Assembly: GCF_000429445.1 (NCBI RefSeq)
Contig: NZ_AUBW01000011.1
Span: 109,129 to 173,128, forward strand
Direction: 5' to 3'
DNA from: Algoriphagus terrigena DSM 22685
GTDB taxonomy: Bacteria; Bacteroidota; Bacteroidia; Cytophagales; Cyclobacteriaceae
DNA length: 64,000 bases
Both the position numbers and the translations under genes were made by a program. Below, one piece after another: positions 27,563 to 35,860 of the stretch. How positions within the stretch are numbered: position 1 is the first letter of the stretch; every line of letters starts with the position of its first letter. Below the pieces are notes generated by a model that was not told the DNA's origin, made no database searches, and saw nothing but the letters and a program-made list of their open reading frames with translations.

Positions 27563-28600
27563 ATGTACGGATTTCTTATAGGAGTAGGGGTTCTTCTGGT
27601 ACTGTCCATCATCTGGATGGTGTACAGAATTCAAACCTTGGTATCTGTTGTAAAGGGTTCAGATAAGAAGATTGCTTCTGGAAGCAATAAGGTCAACGCC
27701 ATTCTTTTTGTCCTGTTCCTGATTGGTACCACCATCTTGATGTTCTGGTATTCGATCAAAGAATTTGACAACTACGAATTGCCTGTGGCGTCGGAGCATG
27801 GCGTCATCACTGACCAGTTGTTCTGGATTACCATGGCGGTCACCGGTGTTGTATTCCTGATTACCCACGTCTTGCTTTTTGTATTTCCTTACAAGTATCA
27901 ATACAAAGATGACAGAAAGGCTTCCTTCTATCCGGACAACAACAAGCTTGAAATAATCTGGACTGCGGTACCTGCTGTAGTTTTGGCGGGATTGGTTATC
28001 TCAGGTTGGATGGCTTGGTCTGATATCACAGCACCGGCTCCTGAAAAAGCACACGTAGTCGAAATCATGGGCTACCAGTTTGCTTGGGAAGTGAGATATC
28101 CGGGCAAGGACAACGTACTGGGCGATTACGATTATCGCCTGATCACAGCTTCCAATTCCCACGGAGTTGATTTCACTGACAAAAATGCCTTGGATGATTT
28201 TCCATCTCCAGTAGTGGTCATCCCTAAGGGAGAGCCTGTGCTTTTCAAAATCAGAGCAAGAGACGTACTACACTCTGTCTTTGCTCCACACATGAGATTG
28301 AAGATGGATGCTGTGCCGGGCATGCCGACTCGCTTCTGGTTTGTTCCTACCAAGACAACCGCTGAGATGAGGGAAGAGACAGGAAATCCTGAGTTTGAAT
28401 ACGAGATCGCTTGTACAGAGATCTGCGGACGTGGACACTTCGGTATGAGGAAGGTTATAGAAGTGGTGGAGCCTGCGGCCTACCAGAAGTGGTATTCTGA
28501 GCAGAAATCTTTTATCCAGCAAAATCCGGCTTTGACCGCTGGACTGAAGTCTGACGTAAAAGAGCTGGCAGAGATTCAATTAGTTGAAAGCAAAAAATAA
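27563..28600 (+). CDS. coxB: Cytochrome c oxidase subunit II
   Basis: A 345-residue subunit carrying the CuA centre. There are three N-terminal hydrophobic segments (about 2-22, 45-63, 88-108) plus one near 130-150, then a cupredoxin domain. CuA ligands are His237 and the CTEICGRGHFGM motif (Cys284, Cys288, His292, Met295). There is no C-terminal cytochrome domain, so electrons must come from a separate cytochrome, probably an Act subunit. Confidence 0.95.
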   Translation: MYGFLIGVGVLLVLSIIWMVYRIQTLVSVVKGSDKKIASGSNKVNAILFVLFLIGTTILMFWYSIKEFDNYELPVASEHGVITDQLFWITMAVTGVVFLITHVLLFVFPYKYQYKDDRKASFYPDNNKLEIIWTAVPAVVLAGLVISGWMAWSDITAPAPEKAHVVEIMGYQFAWEVRYPGKDNVLGDYDYRLITASNSHGVDFTDKNALDDFPSPVVVIPKGEPVLFKIRARDVLHSVFAPHMRLKMDAVPGMPTRFWFVPTKTTAEMREETGNPEFEYEIACTEICGRGHFGMRKVIEVVEPAAYQKWYSEQKSFIQQNPALTAGLKSDVKELAEIQLVESKK

Positions 28601-28611
28601 AATTATAGGAT

Positions 28612-30498
28612 ATGGCTACAGCATCTGTCGCACATCATGACGCAGCTCACGATGATCATCACGATCATGAGCATCATGATAATTTTATAACAAAATACAT
28701 CTTCACCCAAGATCATAAAATGATCGGTAAGCAGTTTCTGGTTACCGGGATGTTTTGGGCGCTTATCGGTGGCTTTTTATCTGTACTGTTCAGATTACAG
28801 CTTGGTTTCCCGGATTTGAGTCTGGAGTTCCTTCGCCCATTGTTGGGTGGCTGGATCGATGAAACCGGAAAACTGGATCCGACTTTCTATCTGGCCTTGG
28901 TTACAATGCACGGTACCATCATGGTATTCTTCGTGTTGACGGCTGGCTTGAGCGGGACATTCTCCAACTTCCTGATTCCACTTCAAATCGGTGCCCGTGA
29001 TATGGCGTCCGGCTTTATGAACATGCTTTCCTACTGGTTTTTCTTTATCTCCGGTGTGATCATGTTTATTTCCCTGTTTATCAAAACAGGTCCTGCAGGT
29101 GGTGGCTGGGTAGTTTATCCTCCGCTGTCAGCCTTAGAGCAGGCGGTTCCAGGTTCCGGCTTGGGTATGACGCTTTGGCTGGTTGCCATGGTTTTCTTTA
29201 TCGCTTCATCCCTGATGGGCGGTATCAACTACATCACGACAATCATTAACCTAAGAACAAAGGGTATGTCTTTTTCAAGACTTCCTTTGACGATCTGGTC
29301 TTTCTTCCTGACGGCAGTAATCGGTTTGTTGTCTTTCCCGGTATTATTTGGAGCGGCATTGTTGCTTGTCTTTGACAGAAGCTTCGGGACGTCTTTCTAT
29401 CTGGCGGACATCTATGTAGCCGGTGAGGCACTTCCAAATACCGGTGGTAGCCCGGTTTTGTTCCAACACTTGTTTTGGTTCCTGGGTCACCCGGAAGTTT
29501 ACATCGTGTTGTTGCCAGCTTTGGGGATTACCTCCGAGGTGATTGCAACCAACTCCAGAAAGCCAATCTTCGGCTACAAGGCGATGATTGTTTCCATGTT
29601 GGGTATCACAATCTTGTCATTCGTGGTTTGGGCTCACCACATGTTTGTGTCTGGAATGAACCCATTCTTGGGATCGATCTTCATGTTCCTGACGCTGATC
29701 ATTGCGGTGCCTTCTGCGGTAAAAGTATTTAACTACCTGACCACACTTTGGAGAGGTAATCTGATCTTCACGCCTGCGATGTTGTTTTCAATCGGACTGG
29801 TATCCTTCTTCATCTCAGGTGGTTTGACTGGTATTTTCCTTGGAAACTCAGCTATTGATATCCAATTACACGATACGTATTTCGTAGTGGCCCACTTCCA
29901 CTTGGTGATGGGTTCTGCATCGTTCTTCGGAATGGTGGCCGGTGTCTACCACTGGTTCCCTAAGATGTTTGGCAGAATGATGGATGCCAAATTGGGCTAC
30001 ATCCATTTCTGGTTGACCTTTACGGGTGTGTACTTGGTGTTTTTTCCAATGCACTACATCGGTATCGCCGGTTTCCCAAGAAGATACTACAACTGGACTA
30101 ACTTCGCTTTCACTGAGCACTACACAGATCTGAACATGTTCGTATCTACTGCTGCGATCGTGACGTTTGCGGCTCAGTTTATCTTCTTGTTCAACTTCTT
30201 CTACAGCATGTACAGAGGAAGAAAGACCACCGCGAACCCTTGGAGATCCAACACCTTGGAGTGGACTACTCCAATCGAACCTGGACATGGCAACTGGCCT
30301 GGAGAAATCCCGACCGTATACAGATGGCCATACGATTACTCTAAGCCAGGAGCAGCGGAGGATTTTATTCCTCAGACTGTGCCACTTTCTCAGACACCGG
30401 AGTCCAACCTTCCTCACGAGCAGGAAATGGTCAAACTAGAAGTCGAAATCATGAGAGAAGAGGCTGAGGTTTTGGTAGCTAATGAATCAAAGCACTAA
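28612..30498 (+). CDS. coxA: Cytochrome c oxidase subunit I
   Basis: A 628-residue heme-copper oxidase catalytic subunit with 12 expected helices. The active-site block GHPEVYIVLLPALGI holds the type A Glu and CuB His; WAHHMFVSG gives two more CuB histidines, and HDTYFVVAHFHLVMG binds the hemes. The N-terminus carries an unusual run of His/Asp residues (about 7-24), possibly metal binding. The last 17 bp overlap ctaA. Confidence 0.96.
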   Translation: MATASVAHHDAAHDDHHDHEHHDNFITKYIFTQDHKMIGKQFLVTGMFWALIGGFLSVLFRLQLGFPDLSLEFLRPLLGGWIDETGKLDPTFYLALVTMHGTIMVFFVLTAGLSGTFSNFLIPLQIGARDMASGFMNMLSYWFFFISGVIMFISLFIKTGPAGGGWVVYPPLSALEQAVPGSGLGMTLWLVAMVFFIASSLMGGINYITTIINLRTKGMSFSRLPLTIWSFFLTAVIGLLSFPVLFGAALLLVFDRSFGTSFYLADIYVAGEALPNTGGSPVLFQHLFWFLGHPEVYIVLLPALGITSEVIATNSRKPIFGYKAMIVSMLGITILSFVVWAHHMFVSGMNPFLGSIFMFLTLIIAVPSAVKVFNYLTTLWRGNLIFTPAMLFSIGLVSFFISGGLTGIFLGNSAIDIQLHDTYFVVAHFHLVMGSASFFGMVAGVYHWFPKMFGRMMDAKLGYIHFWLTFTGVYLVFFPMHYIGIAGFPRRYYNWTNFAFTEHYTDLNMFVSTAAIVTFAAQFIFLFNFFYSMYRGRKTTANPWRSNTLEWTTPIEPGHGNWPGEIPTVYRWPYDYSKPGAAEDFIPQTVPLSQTPESNLPHEQEMVKLEVEIMREEAEVLVANESKH

Positions 30499-31558
30499 TA
30501 CTGAGGTAAACAGCTTTCGCCGGGTTTCCACTTGGACGGTGATAGCTGTTTACTTCCTGATTTTGGTCGGAGGGATCGTACGAAGTACCGGCTCAGGAAT
30601 GGGCTGTCCTGATTGGCCAAAATGCTTTGGTAGTGTCATCCCTCCCACACACATAGATCAGCTTCCGGCTAACTACCAGGAGATCTATCTGCAAAAAAGA
30701 CTCGCTAAAAACGAACGGTTTGTAGCAACGCTTGAAAAATTGGGCTTTACTGAGAAAGCCAACGAGATCGCCAACGACAAGTCAATCTTGGTAGAGGAGG
30801 AGTTCAATGCGACCAAGACCTGGATTGAGTATCTCAATCGACTTACCGGTGTATTGATCGGCTTGCTGATTATGTTGACGGTTTGGAAGTCCTTCAAACT
30901 CTGGAAGATTGATCGAAAGATTCCCATCTATTCAGTGGTAGCATTGATCTTGGTGCTTTTCACGGGGTGGATTGGATCGATCGTGGTTTCGACTAACCTG
31001 CTGCATTGGATGATCACCTTCCACATGCTGTTGGCTTTGGCACTGGTGGCTGTGATGTTGTACATCAACCACCGCGCCGAGAGGCTGTCGCCACGTCACG
31101 GCGTTTCTGTGGACGTGCCTACGAAGGTTCAATACATATTGATCGCCGGAGCCATCCTCACGCTGGTTCAAGTCGTGTTGGGGACTCAGGTTCGTGAGGA
31201 GATAGACCAGATTTCCTTTGCACTGGGAGATTTGTTGAGAGAAGAATGGATTGGTCGGTTAGGGATAGATTTTCTTATCCATCGGTCTTTTTCGATCGTC
31301 CTCTTGGGAGTACACTTGCTGTACTTCTATTGGGCGTTTAGGTATTCGGTCCGAAAGTCAAAGGTCAATCTTTGGTCTCAGGTGTTGATGTTAGTGTTGC
31401 TGGTAGAGATTGCAACGGGAATGGCAATGGCTTACTTCGGTATTCCAGCTTTCCTTCAGCCTTTACATTTATTGCTTGGATCTTTGATTTTGGGTGTTCA
31501 GTTTATGATCATCCTGCAGTTGAAAGACCATGTACAGTTTAAGTTAAATACAAATTGA
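30482..31558 (+). CDS. ctaA: Heme A synthase (COX15/CtaA family)
   Basis: A 358-residue membrane protein with about eight helices that oxidises heme O to heme A for the aa3 oxidase. GCPDWPKCFG near 45-54 and the conserved His-containing helices (ARLT-like EYLNRLTGVLIG; LLHWMITFHML; FLIHRSFSIVLLGVHL) match the family. It overlaps coxA by 17 bp and precedes ctaB. Confidence 0.95.
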   Translation: MNQSTNTEVNSFRRVSTWTVIAVYFLILVGGIVRSTGSGMGCPDWPKCFGSVIPPTHIDQLPANYQEIYLQKRLAKNERFVATLEKLGFTEKANEIANDKSILVEEEFNATKTWIEYLNRLTGVLIGLLIMLTVWKSFKLWKIDRKIPIYSVVALILVLFTGWIGSIVVSTNLLHWMITFHMLLALALVAVMLYINHRAERLSPRHGVSVDVPTKVQYILIAGAILTLVQVVLGTQVREEIDQISFALGDLLREEWIGRLGIDFLIHRSFSIVLLGVHLLYFYWAFRYSVRKSKVNLWSQVLMLVLLVEIATGMAMAYFGIPAFLQPLHLLLGSLILGVQFMIILQLKDHVQFKLNTN

Positions 31559-31560
31559 GA

Positions 31561-32466
31561 ATGAGGACAGTTGAAGTAACTGACCATGCTATATCGACTT
31601 TGATCACTGGACGGATCAGAGCTTACGCAGATCTAATCAAACTGAGGCTGTCTGCCTTGGTTACGTTTTCGGCTGTTTTCGGGTATATCCTCGGAGACAC
31701 CGGATCCAGCTTTGGGTGGTCTGGTTTTGTCGGTCTTGCGCTGGGCGGCTTTTTGATCTCAGGCGCCTCAGGTGCTGCCAATGAAATCATGGAGCGAGAC
31801 TTGGACAAGCTGATGAAGCGAACCCAAAACCGTCCACTTCCCCTTCAGCTTATTTCCCTTCAGGAAGCGTACTGGTTTACCTCTTTGGTAGCGGTATTGG
31901 GAGTAGCCTTGCTTTGGGCTTTTACCAATCCACTGACTACCTGGCTGGGTATCCTGAGCATGGTACTGTATGTGTTTGTGTACACACCGTTGAAGAGAGT
32001 CGGCCCTATCGCCGTTTTCGTTGGTGCGATTCCCGGAGCTATGCCTCCTTTGTTGGGATGGACTGCGGCCACCGGGTCGATTACCTACGAAGCCCTGATC
32101 ATCTTTGGGATCCAGTTTATCTGGCAATTCCCGCATTTCTGGGCGATTGCCTGGGTGAGTGACGAGGATTATAAGAGAGCGGGATTCAAGCTTCTCCCAA
32201 GTGGGGGAGGTCAGGATCTGAACACAGCGATTCAGATCATGATTTACACGCTTTTTCTGTTGCCTTTGGGATTATTGCCAAGTTACTTTGGTTTGACCGG
32301 CCTTAATTCCGGAATTGTAGCGACGATTTGCGGCGTGCTCTTCTTGGCGCAAACTTTCTCGCTGATGCGGGATTGCTCGAGGAAATCTGCCTTGAAGATT
32401 ATGTTTGGTTCTTTTCTTTACTTACCGATCGTCCAGATTGCCTATCTGCTCGACAAATTGCCCTAA
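31561..32466 (+). CDS. ctaB: Heme O synthase (protoheme IX farnesyltransferase)
   Basis: A 301-residue UbiA-family prenyltransferase that farnesylates heme B. The first Asp-rich motif is NEIMERDLDKLMKRTQNRPLP near residue 75 and the second is SDEDYKRAGFKLLP near 200. About eight helices. I take the ATG at 31561; a TTG six bases upstream is in frame, but ATG lies 2 bp after the ctaA stop. Confidence 0.95.
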   Translation: MRTVEVTDHAISTLITGRIRAYADLIKLRLSALVTFSAVFGYILGDTGSSFGWSGFVGLALGGFLISGASGAANEIMERDLDKLMKRTQNRPLPLQLISLQEAYWFTSLVAVLGVALLWAFTNPLTTWLGILSMVLYVFVYTPLKRVGPIAVFVGAIPGAMPPLLGWTAATGSITYEALIIFGIQFIWQFPHFWAIAWVSDEDYKRAGFKLLPSGGGQDLNTAIQIMIYTLFLLPLGLLPSYFGLTGLNSGIVATICGVLFLAQTFSLMRDCSRKSALKIMFGSFLYLPIVQIAYLLDKLP

Positions 32467-32469
32467 GCC

Positions 32470-33051
32470 ATGGAAAGAGAACTGAAGTATATTGACATGG
32501 AGGATCAGCCGATCGCAATGCATCCCAAGAAGTTTGCACTGTGGTTGTTTATGGTGACTGTCGTGATGGTCTTTGCCGGATTGACGAGTGCCTATATCGT
32601 GCGGCAATCCGAAGGAAACTGGCTGGAGTATGATCTGCCGGGGATCTTCTGGGTAACCTCAGGAATTGCGGTTCTGAGCAGCTTGACGCTTCAATGGGCT
32701 TATTATTCTGCCCGCAAGGATAACTTCGTCAACATCAAAATCGGTATGGCACTGACGGTATTGCTGGGAATTGGTTTCTTGGTGGGGCAGTGGTACAGCT
32801 GGGTAGCCATGGTGGACCGAGAGGTCTTTTTCGTAGGAAACCCTTCCGGTTCCTTCCTGTATGTTTTCACAGGATTGCATGCCGCACACCTGATCTCAGG
32901 TGTGATATTTCTGATTATTGTATTAATTTCGACCTTCAGACTGAAGGTTCATTCCCGTGATATGACTGCGATGGAGATGGCCACGACCTATTGGCATTTT
33001 CTGGGGGGCTTGTGGCTATATCTGTTTATGTTTTTGCTTTTGAATCATTAA
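32470..33051 (+). CDS. Cytochrome c oxidase subunit III (short form)
   Basis: A 193-residue subunit III homologue with five helices and the family signature TYWHFLGGLWLYLFMFL at its end. It lies 3 bp after ctaB. This operon has two subunit III genes; this is the shorter. No catalytic role; it stabilises subunit I. Confidence 0.92.
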   Translation: MERELKYIDMEDQPIAMHPKKFALWLFMVTVVMVFAGLTSAYIVRQSEGNWLEYDLPGIFWVTSGIAVLSSLTLQWAYYSARKDNFVNIKIGMALTVLLGIGFLVGQWYSWVAMVDREVFFVGNPSGSFLYVFTGLHAAHLISGVIFLIIVLISTFRLKVHSRDMTAMEMATTYWHFLGGLWLYLFMFLLLNH

Positions 33052-33079
33052 AATAAAACCTGGTACAAATCAATAAATT

Positions 33080-33856
33080 ATGTCTGCGCATTCTACTGCT
33101 ATTGGAGTAAGCTCGAAAAGAGGCGTTTGGGGTGGAGGAAACGAACCCATGAAGGCCAGTTATGGAAAACTCATGATGTGGTTTTTCCTGCTATCCGACA
33201 TCTTCACTTTTGCGGCTTTTCTGATTACTTACATTTCAATCAGGGTAAGTTATCCAGCTTATGCAGGTTCTGCAGAAGCATTCGTTGGTTCCAATGAATA
33301 TTGGCCTGTGCCGGAACTGGTTTTCAAAGCCCTTCCTTTCCTACATGGAGTGAACGCCCCCTTGATCTTCGTAGGGATCATGACTTTCATCTTGATTGCA
33401 AGTTCCGTGACGATGGTGTTGGCGGTGGAAGCCGGACACAGAAACGACCGAAATGACGTCGTTAAGTGGATGCTTTGGACCTTGGTGGGAGGTATTACCT
33501 TCTTGAGCTGCCAAGCTTGGGAGTGGAGTCACTTTATCCACGGCACAGACGGTGGCACTGTCATGACTTATGTTAACTCATTGAACAAGGTGGTGACCGA
33601 GACAGTTTTTGGAGCGAATCTAAACGTTAACGAATACGGTCCAGCAGGCTTTGCCCAACTGTTTTTCTTCATCACAGGATTCCACGGATTCCACGTGACT
33701 ATCGGTGTATTCCTTCTTTTCCTTTGCTTCTACCAAGCTGCAGTAGGGGTTTACGACAGAAGAGGTCACTACGAGATGGTTGAGAAAATCGGCCTTTACT
33801 GGCACTTTGTAGATTTGGTGTGGGTATTCGTATTTACTCTCTTCTACCTGATCTAA
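33080..33856 (+). CDS. coxC: Cytochrome c oxidase subunit III (long form)
   Basis: A 258-residue subunit III with seven expected helices: KLMMWFFLLSDIFTFAAFL, CQAWEWSHFI and GFHGFHVTIGVFLL are the conserved blocks, ending YWHFVDLVWVFVFTLFYL. It follows the short form by 28 bp. Confidence 0.95.
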   Translation: MSAHSTAIGVSSKRGVWGGGNEPMKASYGKLMMWFFLLSDIFTFAAFLITYISIRVSYPAYAGSAEAFVGSNEYWPVPELVFKALPFLHGVNAPLIFVGIMTFILIASSVTMVLAVEAGHRNDRNDVVKWMLWTLVGGITFLSCQAWEWSHFIHGTDGGTVMTYVNSLNKVVTETVFGANLNVNEYGPAGFAQLFFFITGFHGFHVTIGVFLLFLCFYQAAVGVYDRRGHYEMVEKIGLYWHFVDLVWVFVFTLFYLI

Positions 33857-33876
33857 ACATTTAAAATCTCTGAAAT

Positions 33877-34206
33877 ATGGATATTCAAGAAAACAAGTCA
33901 ACGCTCGTAGTTGAAGTACGCAACGAAGAGAAGATCAAGAAAATCTGGAAAACTGCAGGCATTCTTCTTGCAATCACGGTCGTAGAATTCATCATGGCTT
34001 TCACCATGGGCAGAGGAATTCTACTTTACGGACTCTTCATCGCTCTGACGATTTGGAAGGCCAAATACATCATGTTGGAGTTCATGCACTTGGGTGATGA
34101 GGTCAAAGGATTGTTTTATTCCATTATTGCTCCGCTGATCTTCCTTGTTTGGTTGATCATTGTGCTGGTGAAGGAAGGTTCTGAGATCTTCCTGATGCGT
34201 TGGTAG
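33877..34206 (+). CDS. Cytochrome c oxidase subunit IV
   Basis: A 109-residue three-helix protein of the prokaryotic subunit IV (CyoD-like) family, with MGRGILLYGLFIALTIWKAKYIMLEFMHL as the recognisable core. It is the last structural gene before the operon terminator at 34226. Confidence 0.9.
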   Translation: MDIQENKSTLVVEVRNEEKIKKIWKTAGILLAITVVEFIMAFTMGRGILLYGLFIALTIWKAKYIMLEFMHLGDEVKGLFYSIIAPLIFLVWLIIVLVKEGSEIFLMRW

Positions 34207-34225
34207 TCAAATAGTTTAATTCAGT

Positions 34226-34266
34226 AAAAAAGAAGGTTGAGGTGAATCACTTCAACCTTCTTTTTT
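34226..34266 (+). terminator. Terminator after the oxidase genes
   Basis: AGAAGGTTGAGGTG (34231-34244) pairs with CACTTCAACCTTCT (34248-34261), a long stem with a T-run. It separates the structural genes from SCO and may let part of the transcript through. Confidence 0.9.
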
Positions 34267-34279
34267 GTTAACAGATAGT

Positions 34280-34948
34280 ATGAGAAGATTGAGAATTTTG
34301 CAGGGAATGGTGCTGGTTTGCATGTTGCTGATCCCTGTATTGATATTTATGTTTTTGAAGGGATTTGGAAAAAACGAATACAACCTTCCGATTTTTTTTG
34401 AAAAAGGGGCAGACAATCCATTTATGGAATGCCCCGCAACGGATACGACCCAACACTACATCCCTGAGTTTTCTTTTCTAAATCAAGAAGGCAAGCGCAT
34501 CGGCCGGGCTGAAATGGAAGGGAAAATCACAATCGTGGACTTCTTTTTCACCTCCTGCCCGAGTATATGCCCCGTGATGTCCAAAGAGATGGAGCGTGTC
34601 AATGACATGTTTCGTGACCAACCTAATGTACAAATCATGTCCATCAGCATCGATCCGGAATACGATACACCTGAAATCCTGAAAGTATATGCTGAGGAGC
34701 ACAATGCGATTCCCGGCAAGTGGCATTTTCTATCGGGACCCAAAGAAGAGACCTACCGCTTGGCAAAGTGTGGCTTTATCATCCCATTAGTCGATGGCAA
34801 TGGTGTGGCGGATGACTTTGTGCACACGGATAAATTTATGCTGATCGACGAGTTGGGCAGAATCCGGGGCTACTACAGCGGAACCAATCGTGAAGATGTG
34901 GACTTATTGATCTTGGAAACAAAAGTATTATTGCATGCTGGAAAATAA
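34280..34948 (+). CDS. SCO1/SenC copper chaperone
   Basis: A 222-residue membrane-anchored thioredoxin-fold protein that helps load copper into the CuA site of CoxB. The N-terminal helix (about 8-27) is the anchor; TSCPSICP places the copper-binding Cys93 and Cys97, and the conserved His is in VHTDKFMLID near residue 180. The TTG start at 34265 falls inside the terminator T-run, so ATG at 34280 is chosen. It overlaps the DUF420 gene by 14 bp. Confidence 0.93.
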   Translation: MRRLRILQGMVLVCMLLIPVLIFMFLKGFGKNEYNLPIFFEKGADNPFMECPATDTTQHYIPEFSFLNQEGKRIGRAEMEGKITIVDFFFTSCPSICPVMSKEMERVNDMFRDQPNVQIMSISIDPEYDTPEILKVYAEEHNAIPGKWHFLSGPKEETYRLAKCGFIIPLVDGNGVADDFVHTDKFMLIDELGRIRGYYSGTNREDVDLLILETKVLLHAGK

Positions 34949-35489
34949 TTCTCCTTTGCTTCCGCAAGAAGCAAAAGTAAAGAACTGGATCATCGGAATC
35001 TCTATTGTCATTCCGTTGGCTGTGGCCGTGTTGATTTTCATGCCAGCGAAGATTACTGCCTTGGGAGATTGGGTGTATTTCCTCCCACACCTAAATGCCG
35101 TGGTTAACACAGCCGCTTCCCTTGCGTTGATAATGGGACTGGTTTTCGTCAAGAATAAGCAATATAGCTATCACGGTGCAGCGATGACCGTAGCGTTCGC
35201 GATGGGAGCATTCTTCCTCGTGTCCTATGTGATCTATCACAGCGCGGCGGAGAGCACTAGTTTCCAGGGTGAGGGCATGATCCGTACGGTTTACTACTTC
35301 CTGCTGATCACGCATATCGTGTTGGCGGCCGTGGCTTTGTTCCCGATTCTGTTTGCATACTACTATGGATACACTGATCAGCGTGTTAAACACCGAAAAG
35401 TGGTTAAATTTGCCTATCCGATCTGGCTGTATGTGTCTGTAAGTGGAGTGATCGTGTATCTGATGATCAGCCCGTATTATACGCACTAG
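34935..35489 (+). CDS. DUF420 membrane protein
   Basis: A 184-residue protein with about five helices. LPHLNAVVNTAASLALI and HRKVVKFAYPIWLYVSVSGVIVYLM, with conserved His residues, mark DUF420, a family usually beside oxidase and SCO genes and thought to act in oxidase assembly; that role is inferred from context. Confidence 0.9.
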   Translation: MLENNSPLLPQEAKVKNWIIGISIVIPLAVAVLIFMPAKITALGDWVYFLPHLNAVVNTAASLALIMGLVFVKNKQYSYHGAAMTVAFAMGAFFLVSYVIYHSAAESTSFQGEGMIRTVYYFLLITHIVLAAVALFPILFAYYYGYTDQRVKHRKVVKFAYPIWLYVSVSGVIVYLMISPYYTH

Positions 35490-35560
35490 GAAGTTAACAG
35501 CCAGTCGCAGTCTCGTAGACTCGAATCGGGCTGTCATATTCAGCTACAAAAAGGTTATTT

Positions 35561-35806
35561 ATGAAACTTAAGCTTCTTCTTCTCGCCTTCTTCTTTTTGG
35601 GAATTCAGCTAAACACATGGGCTCAATGTGCGATGTGCCGGGCCTCCGTTGAAAACAACGTGGCAAACGGGGAAACTTCCATCGGCGCGGGATTGAATAC
35701 CGGGATCATTTACCTTTTTGCAATGCCCTATCTTTTGGCGGCAGTAATCGGGTTTTTCTGGTATCGGGCGGCCAAAAGGCGAAAGGCAAAATTCGCACTT
35801 CGTTAA
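35561..35806 (+). CDS. Small exported membrane protein with CxxC motif
   Basis: An 81-residue protein: signal peptide ending near residue 22, then CAMCRASVEN with Cys23 and Cys26, and one helix (about 48-68) followed by a basic tail. Not assigned to a named family by me. Location right after SCO and DUF420 and the exported CxxC suggest a role in copper or heme handling for the oxidase; this is inference. Confidence 0.8.
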   Translation: MKLKLLLLAFFFLGIQLNTWAQCAMCRASVENNVANGETSIGAGLNTGIIYLFAMPYLLAAVIGFFWYRAAKRRKAKFALR

Positions 35807-35816
35807 GAGATCGCAG

Positions 35817-35848
35817 AGCAAAGTTTGATACCAGACTTTGCTTTTTTA
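35817..35848 (+). terminator. Terminator closing the oxidase assembly genes
   Basis: AGCAAAGT (35817-35824) pairs with ACTTTGCT (35835-35842), with a following T-run. It overlaps the TTG start of the longest kinase frame, supporting the later ATG at 35861. Confidence 0.85.
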
Positions 35849-35860
35849 TTTTTAAGCTGC

